From contig CAYXOL010000007.1 of assembly GCA_964467165.1 (NCBI GenBank), forward strand, positions 62,001 to 126,000: a stretch of 64,000 nt of DNA, given 5' to 3'. The notes under the pieces were generated by a model. It made no database searches. It was given only the letters and a program-made list of their open reading frames with translations, and was not told where the DNA came from. Position numbers and translations under genes: made by a program. The stretch comes from Clostridium_AD sp964467165. Its GTDB lineage: Bacteria; Bacillota; Clostridia; Clostridiales; Clostridiaceae. Shown here one piece after another: positions 59,040 to 64,000 of the stretch (position 1 is its first letter; every line of letters begins with the position of its first letter).

Positions 59040-60074
59040 ATGCAAACAGTTAGACATTTATTTCAGAGAGAAACAGTGGTGAAATTAATATTGTTATCAG
59101 CGTTAGTATTATTTGCATATTTAATCAGATCTATTATTAATTTAATTTTATTAACTTTTATGATTACCTATTTAGCAAATAGTCTACAGTGTTTATTAGT
59201 AAAACAAATTAACAAAGTTATAAAAGTAAATCCAACTCTTATTACAATAATTATATATATGTTTATGTGCGTAACTGTAGTTCTGCTATTGGTTAAGTAT
59301 ATACCCGTTGCCATTTCCGAGAGTATACTAATGTTAAATAAAATGGAGTATATTGAATTTCCAAAGGCCAATAGTGGAGTAATGGTTTATATAACTCCAA
59401 TATTAGAGAAAATTGATATAGCAAGTTACGCAAAATCTGGTATCCAAAATATTATGTTTTTTGTAGCTGATTTTGGAAAATGGAGTTTGAATTTTTTTAT
59501 GGCATTATTGTTAAGTCTTATATTTATATTGGAAAAAGATAGCATTTTAAAATTTGCATACAAGTTTAAAGGAAGTAAAATATCAGTGGAATATAATTAT
59601 TTGTGTTATTTTGGTAATAATTTTTTAAATTCTTTTGGTAAAGTAATACAGGCTCAAATAATGATAGCTATTACCAATACAGCATTATCGGTTATTGGAC
59701 TTTCAATAATGGGGTTTCCACAATTATTCGCGCTTGCATTTATGATATTTATTTTAAGCCTTGTACCTGTAGCTGGGGTATTTATTTCATTAATACCACT
59801 GTGCTTAATTGCTTTTAAAATAGGTGGATTAATTAAAGTAGTTTTTGTGCTTATTATGATTTTTATAATACATGCTATTGAAAGTTATATATTAAATCCA
59901 AAGCTTATGTCGGACACTACTCACCTTCCCATATTTTTTACTTTTGCTACATTAATAGTATCAGAGCATTTTATGGGAATTTGGGGACTACTTCTTGGGA
60001 TACCAATATTAATATTTGTATTAGATATAATCGGAGTTGATTTAAACGAAAATAAGTCCAATAGAATTAAGTAA
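59040..60074 (+). CDS. AI-2E/PerM family membrane protein
   Basis: A 344-residue polytopic protein with about eight membrane segments. The start at 59040 is chosen because AAAGGAG is nine bases before it; the ATG at 58995 lacks a site and sits at a TATAAT element. FGNNFLNSFGKVIQAQIMIAI, ALAFMIFILSLVPVAGVFI and a YILNPKLMSDTTHLP motif are signatures of the AI-2E transporter family (PF01594), with a HFMGIWGLLLGIPI C-terminal motif. The family includes TqsA and also Na+/H+ antiporters; AI-2 transport here is not shown. It is followed by the RlmA-like gene. Confidence 0.88.
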   Translation: MQTVRHLFQRETVVKLILLSALVLFAYLIRSIINLILLTFMITYLANSLQCLLVKQINKVIKVNPTLITIIIYMFMCVTVVLLLVKYIPVAISESILMLNKMEYIEFPKANSGVMVYITPILEKIDIASYAKSGIQNIMFFVADFGKWSLNFFMALLLSLIFILEKDSILKFAYKFKGSKISVEYNYLCYFGNNFLNSFGKVIQAQIMIAITNTALSVIGLSIMGFPQLFALAFMIFILSLVPVAGVFISLIPLCLIAFKIGGLIKVVFVLIMIFIIHAIESYILNPKLMSDTTHLPIFFTFATLIVSEHFMGIWGLLLGIPILIFVLDIIGVDLNENKSNRIK

Positions 60075-60118
60075 ATCAAATATAATACAAAAGAGATTTT
60101 AAGGAAGGCAGTGATTTT

Positions 60119-60979
60119 GTGACAACAGAAAATATGGAATCTATATTAAAATGTCCTGTTTGTAATTTGTGTCTAAAAAAACGTGAAAAGCAGTATATAT
60201 GCACAAATAACCATAGTTACGATATAGCAAGTAGTGGATATATTAATCTCTTGCTGGCTAATCAAAAGAACGCAAAAGAGCCAGGGGACAGTAAAGAAAT
60301 GATGGAAGGTCGGAGAGATTTTTTGAATAAGGGATATTATCATACTTTTTCAGAAAAATTAAACGAAGTAGTAATATCTAACATAACTACAAATAATGTA
60401 AATATATTAGATGTGGGTTGTGGCGAGGGGTATTTTTTATGGAAGTTAAAGCAAGCTATATATGATAGTGAGGCTAAAGGCAATAAAAAAAGAAAAAACA
60501 ATTTTTTTGGTGTAGATATCTCAAAAGCTGCAGTTAATTATGCCACTAAAAGAGATAAAAAAATTAACTTTATAGTTGGTAGTAATTTTAACTTGCCTAT
60601 AATGACAAACACTATAGATATTATTATCAGAAACTTTGCACCATCTGATGAAAGTGAACTTTTGAGGGTTCTAGTGGATACTGGTAAGTTAATTGTTGTA
60701 ACGCCGGGAATTCAGCATTTGTACGGCTTAAAAGAAATATTATATGTAAACCCTAGAAAACACGAGGAAAAAGAGATTTTATTTGAGGGTTTTAAATTAA
60801 TTTGCACTACAGAAGTTAAATACAGTATTCATGTAGATGATGCAGCGCATGTGAAGAACCTTATTGCAATGACTCCTTACTATTGGACTTTTGACAGTTG
60901 TATGAGGGAAAAAGCCATTGGTACTTCTAAACTATCAACCTTGCTCCATTTTAATATTAATGTATATGAAAAGTGTTAA
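60119..60979 (+). CDS. RlmA-like 23S rRNA (guanine-N1) methyltransferase
   Basis: A 286-residue protein starting at GTG, with AAGGAAGG ten bases upstream. The N-terminal zinc ribbon has CPVCNLCLKKREKQYIC then NNHSYDIASSGYINLLL, followed by the SAM site LDVGCGEGYFLWKL; GVDISKAAV and IRNFAPSDESELLRVL lie in the methyltransferase fold. RlmA(I) modifies G745 and RlmA(II)/TlrB G748 of 23S rRNA. Which one this is cannot be told from sequence by eye. It is downstream of the AI-2E-type gene and before the alarmone synthetase gene in a loose cluster. Confidence 0.88.
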   Translation: MTTENMESILKCPVCNLCLKKREKQYICTNNHSYDIASSGYINLLLANQKNAKEPGDSKEMMEGRRDFLNKGYYHTFSEKLNEVVISNITTNNVNILDVGCGEGYFLWKLKQAIYDSEAKGNKKRKNNFFGVDISKAAVNYATKRDKKINFIVGSNFNLPIMTNTIDIIIRNFAPSDESELLRVLVDTGKLIVVTPGIQHLYGLKEILYVNPRKHEEKEILFEGFKLICTTEVKYSIHVDDAAHVKNLIAMTPYYWTFDSCMREKAIGTSKLSTLLHFNINVYEKC

Positions 60980-61026
60980 CAATATGTAGAAAATTAGTAG
61001 CGTACTATATTAATTAGGAGGGAAGC

Positions 61027-61818
61027 ATGGATTTTAAAAAAGAAGATTTCTTAATGAAAACTCATATTGCTGAAGCAGACATTATTAAAAATGAAATTGA
61101 TTGGGCGGTATTAAACGAAATATATACAGATTTTGATAGCTATAGAAGTACTTATGAAAGTCAGGCTGGATTTATAGCAGATACTCTAAGAACACATAAA
61201 AAAATACATTCAGTTAAGTCTAGAGTAAAAGAATCAGATAGATTAATAGAAAAGATAATTAGAAAAACATCTAGTCGAAAAGAAAAGTATGGCTTGGAAT
61301 TTCAATTCTCAATTAACAATTATAAAGAAGAAATAAATGATCTAATCGGAGTTAGAGCAATACATATATTTAAAGAAGATTGGGAAGATATACACAATTT
61401 TATATATAGTACATGGAAAGTAATTGAAATAACTGCTAATGTTCGTGAAGGTGATGATACTAAAAGATTTAGCGAACTCAACATTCAAACTCATTCTAGA
61501 AAATCAGGCTACCGGTCTGTTCACTATTTGATAGAATTTTTTCCAACCAGTCAAAAGGTTATAGCAGAAATCCAAGTTAGAACAATATTTGAGGAAGGCT
61601 ATGGTGAAATTGACCATCAGCTAAGGTATTCTCATAATGAAATTCCAGAAGTGCTAGCACAAAATCTGCTTTTATTTAATCGTATAGCGGGTAGTTCCGA
61701 TGAAATGGCTTCTCTAATAAATCTACTAAATAAAAATTGGACTGAAATGGAAGAAAAATATGAAAAGATAATAGAGCTAAAAGATAAGGAAATAAAACAG
61801 CTTAAAGGAGAAATTTAA
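61027..61818 (+). CDS. Small alarmone (ppGpp) synthetase, RelA/SpoT domain
   Basis: A 263-residue protein with only the synthetase domain (PF04607). KYGLEFQFSINNYKEEIND, LIGVRAIHIFKED, KSGYRSVHYLIEF and IAEIQVRTIFEEGYGEIDH correspond to the G-loop region, the RSH synthetase motif and the catalytic E-x-Q-x-R region. The HD hydrolase, TGS and ACT domains of long RSH proteins are absent. A coiled-coil tail closes it (EEKYEKIIELKDKEIKQLK). GGAGGGAAG precedes the ATG. It would make (p)ppGpp or pGpp in response to stress. The longer N-terminus distinguishes it from YjbM-type enzymes. Confidence 0.88.
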   Translation: MDFKKEDFLMKTHIAEADIIKNEIDWAVLNEIYTDFDSYRSTYESQAGFIADTLRTHKKIHSVKSRVKESDRLIEKIIRKTSSRKEKYGLEFQFSINNYKEEINDLIGVRAIHIFKEDWEDIHNFIYSTWKVIEITANVREGDDTKRFSELNIQTHSRKSGYRSVHYLIEFFPTSQKVIAEIQVRTIFEEGYGEIDHQLRYSHNEIPEVLAQNLLLFNRIAGSSDEMASLINLLNKNWTEMEEKYEKIIELKDKEIKQLKGEI

Positions 61819-61842
61819 TTGAAATTATAGAGGAGGTTTTTT

Positions 61843-63594
61843 ATGAAGAAAATATTTAATGCAATAATTAATGGCATTGTGAGAAGTATTAATAGATTTC
61901 CCCAAACTATAGCTATATCAACTGTCTGTGTAATACTCCTTATCTATATATCAGAAATATCACCAGGTATAAATGGAGATTTTATAGAAACCCTTGTTAA
62001 AATAACTATGGCTTTTGCACTTGGAATTCCACTTTCGCTTTGTATTAATCTTTTCTTTGAAAGGTTAGACAATTATAACAAAGTAACAAAGTATGTTTCT
62101 TATTTAGCAGGTGCTGTTTTATTAATTATTTATTATTACTTTTTCTTAAGTAGCATAGGTATGATTAGCATGGTCTCTATGACAAGATATATTGGATTTA
62201 GCCTTATTTTATATTTAACTTTCCTTATCACATCCTACTTCCCAAATCGCAGTAATTTTGAGATTTTTGTTGTAAGAGTTTTTACAAGATTCTTTACTAC
62301 AGTTTTATACTCATTGGTTTTATATCTTGGACTTGCAGCAATTCTTTTCACAATTGATAAACTTCTAGGAATCAATATTAAAAGTGAACTTTACTATTAC
62401 ACTTTTCTTATTGTTGCAGGTATATTCGCACCATCTTTTTTCCTTGCAGGTATTCCTACAAAGGACGAAAAGTTAACTTTAGACGACTACTCTCGTCTTT
62501 TAAATGTACTTGTACTATATATAATAATACCTCTCATTTCAGCATATACAATAATACTATATATATATTTTGGAAAGATAATAATAACAAGGCAGTGGCC
62601 AGAAGGGCTAGTATCTAATCTCGTGCTTTGGTATTCTGTAATAAGTGCAGCGGTGCTATTTTTCATATCACCATTACTCCATGAAAAGACCTGTACCAAA
62701 AGATATATGAAGTACTTTCCAAAGTCAATTCTTCCACTAATTGTCATGATGTTTATTTCTATAGGCATAAGAATTAATGCCTATGGGGTAACTGAAAATA
62801 GATACTTTGTTGTAGCACTTGGTATATGGGTATTTTTAATTATGATATACTTTTCAGTTGCAAAAAAAACAAGAAATATTATTCTTCCATTATCATTATC
62901 AGTAATAGCATTTATATCTGTATTTGGACCTTTTAGTAGCTATACAGTTTCAAAATACAGTCAAAATAAGAGGCTAACTAAGATATTCATTGCAAACAAC
63001 ATGATTAAAGATAACAGTGTAATTAAGGCAAGTACTGTGGTTTCTACGGAAGATTCAAGACAGTTATCTAGTATTCTTAATTACTTTGAAAGAAATCACA
63101 GTCTAAAAGATGTTGAATTTTTACCAAAAGACTTTAAAACATATGATATGGAGAAGGTTTTAGGCATAAAATATACTGATGAATATAACGTGGCTAACAA
63201 TGGATATTTTTACTTTAACTCTTCAGGTGCATTAAACCCAATTGATATACAAGGGTATACCTATTTGTTTGATTCAAGAAGTAATGGAAAGCAGGTTAGC
63301 AATGCTGAATTTGGCATGGGATATGATTATGAATCCAGCATATTAAAAATAACTCAAGATGGAAAAGATATTTACAAAAGGGATTTACAAGATTTCGTAA
63401 ATATACTGATTGAAAAATATGGTATTAATCAACAACAAAATAATATCCAATCAGAGGAAATGTCCTTTGAAGATGAAAATGATAAAGTGAAAATTAAGAT
63501 TCAATTTTCCAATTTATCAGGGAGTAAAAATAGCTCAGATGACAAAATTCAATCAAAGAATTTTGAATTTTACGTACTTGTTAAATTAAAGTAA
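61843..63594 (+). CDS. DUF4153 domain-containing membrane protein
   Basis: A 583-residue membrane protein. Ten to eleven hydrophobic segments fill the first 390 residues, beginning with INRFPQTIAISTVCVILLIY, the typical DUF4153 opening. A soluble extracytoplasmic domain follows from about residue 395 (KYSQNKRLTKIFIANNMI onward) to the end. Function is not known. AGGAGG precedes the ATG. It starts 24 bases after the alarmone synthetase gene and is followed after 20 bases by a LURP-one-like gene, so these three may share a transcript. Its large C-terminal domain is a typical extension in clostridial members. Confidence 0.82.
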   Translation: MKKIFNAIINGIVRSINRFPQTIAISTVCVILLIYISEISPGINGDFIETLVKITMAFALGIPLSLCINLFFERLDNYNKVTKYVSYLAGAVLLIIYYYFFLSSIGMISMVSMTRYIGFSLILYLTFLITSYFPNRSNFEIFVVRVFTRFFTTVLYSLVLYLGLAAILFTIDKLLGINIKSELYYYTFLIVAGIFAPSFFLAGIPTKDEKLTLDDYSRLLNVLVLYIIIPLISAYTIILYIYFGKIIITRQWPEGLVSNLVLWYSVISAAVLFFISPLLHEKTCTKRYMKYFPKSILPLIVMMFISIGIRINAYGVTENRYFVVALGIWVFLIMIYFSVAKKTRNIILPLSLSVIAFISVFGPFSSYTVSKYSQNKRLTKIFIANNMIKDNSVIKASTVVSTEDSRQLSSILNYFERNHSLKDVEFLPKDFKTYDMEKVLGIKYTDEYNVANNGYFYFNSSGALNPIDIQGYTYLFDSRSNGKQVSNAEFGMGYDYESSILKITQDGKDIYKRDLQDFVNILIEKYGINQQQNNIQSEEMSFEDENDKVKIKIQFSNLSGSKNSSDDKIQSKNFEFYVLVKLK

Positions 63595-63614
63595 ATATTT
63601 TAGGGGGGATTTAA

Positions 63615-64000
63615 TTGAAGTTTTATATAGTTCAAAAGATTTTTTCAATAGGTGATAAGTTTGGAATTCAAGACGTATCAGGTAATAATGTATTCAATGT
63701 AGAAGGAAAGATTTTTTCTATAGGAAACAAACTGAAAATTTACGATATGGCAGGCAATGAAATTGTATATATTGAGCAAAAGTTATTTAAACTACTTCCG
63801 GAATACAATATATATTTAAACGGAAGCTACGCTGCAAGAGTGAAAAAAGAATTTACTTTCTTTAGCAATAAGTTTGACATTGATAGCGATATGGGTAATT
63901 ATGAAATAGAGGGAGATTTTTTTGCTCATGATTTTTCGATTACAAAAAATGGTAACATAGTTGCGGAAATAAATAAAAAATGGTTATCCTGGGGAGATAC
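63615..64000 (+). CDS. LURP-one-related (YxjI-like) protein, cut by the window end
   Basis: The first 128 residues of a gene that runs past base 64000. TTG at 63615 follows GGGGGG. The sequence MKFYIVQKIFSIGDKFGIQD, then VFNVEGKIFSIGNKLKIYDM and GNEIVYIEQKLF, is the beta-rich tubby-like opening of LURP-one/YxjI proteins. INKKWLSWGD near the window end is a further family motif. Members bind lipids or membranes; their bacterial role is unclear. It follows the DUF4153 gene closely. Confidence 0.85.
   Translation, partial: MKFYIVQKIFSIGDKFGIQDVSGNNVFNVEGKIFSIGNKLKIYDMAGNEIVYIEQKLFKLLPEYNIYLNGSYAARVKKEFTFFSNKFDIDSDMGNYEIEGDFFAHDFSITKNGNIVAEINKKWLSWGD

Overview
The window is AT-rich and looks like a chromosome segment of a spore-forming anaerobe of Clostridium sensu stricto. 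The support is AGA/ATA-rich codon use, strong Shine-Dalgarno sites, sporulation genes (spoIIAA-AB-sigF, spoVAC-AD-AE, yunB, sigG) and a fermentative succinate/4-hydroxybutyrate pathway. I saw no rRNA or tRNA genes, CRISPR array, prophage or insertion sequence.

Layout. 1-8.3 kb: end of a probable solute-binding protein, then an exopolysaccharide/cell-surface glycan cluster (two O-antigen-ligase-like polymerases, a GT2, two GT4, a phosphoglycosyl transferase and a WecG/TagA-type transferase). 8.3-9.9 kb: nitroreductase and EamA exporter. 10.1-14.6 kb: histidine degradation (hutH, ftcD, hutI, fchA) without urocanase. 14.7-16.5 kb: an orphan adenine methyltransferase closely resembling CamA of Clostridioides difficile. 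16.6-21.2 kb: acyl carrier protein, acyl-activating enzyme, LuxE-like, LuxC-like and MaoC-like genes behind a sigma-54 promoter. 21.4-23.2 kb: a sigma-54 activator (CBS-CBS-PAS-AAA+-HTH). 23.7-32.8 kb: transporter and the succinate to crotonyl-CoA pathway (abfD, NifU-like, small CGGC protein, abfT, cat1, sucD, 4hbD), with two further sigma-54 promoters and a cluster of candidate activator sites. 32.9-37.6 kb: speE (minus strand), spoIIA operon and spoVA genes. 37.7-44.2 kb: PBP1A, yunB, hpt, hflX carrying a JAMM-like N-terminal domain, and an unknown gene. 44.5-50.3 kb: nucleotidyltransferase, MocR regulator, HEAT-repeat protein, YigZ, YebC, a candidate small RNA and sigG. 51.0-52.7 kb: ribonuclease J. 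52.7-54.9 kb: two secreted cell-wall enzymes enclosed by 29-bp inverted repeats. 54.9-64 kb: SDR oxidoreductase, DEAD-box helicase, coiled-coil protein, glutaredoxin, AI-2E-type membrane protein, RlmA-like methyltransferase, small alarmone synthetase, DUF4153 membrane protein and a truncated LURP-one-like gene.

How the genes work together. Cat1 makes succinyl-CoA, SucD reduces it to succinate semialdehyde, 4hbD reduces that to 4-hydroxybutyrate, AbfT activates it and AbfD dehydrates it to crotonyl-CoA. The flanking sigma-54 activator gene, three well-matched -24/-12 promoters and GTTGC-N6-GCAAC-type sites suggest that this pathway, and possibly the neighbouring LuxC/LuxE-like acyl-reduction cluster, form one sigma-54 regulon. 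Start codons were re-chosen from ribosome-binding-site spacing in several genes; two of them (7202, 40386) then appear to begin with ATT.
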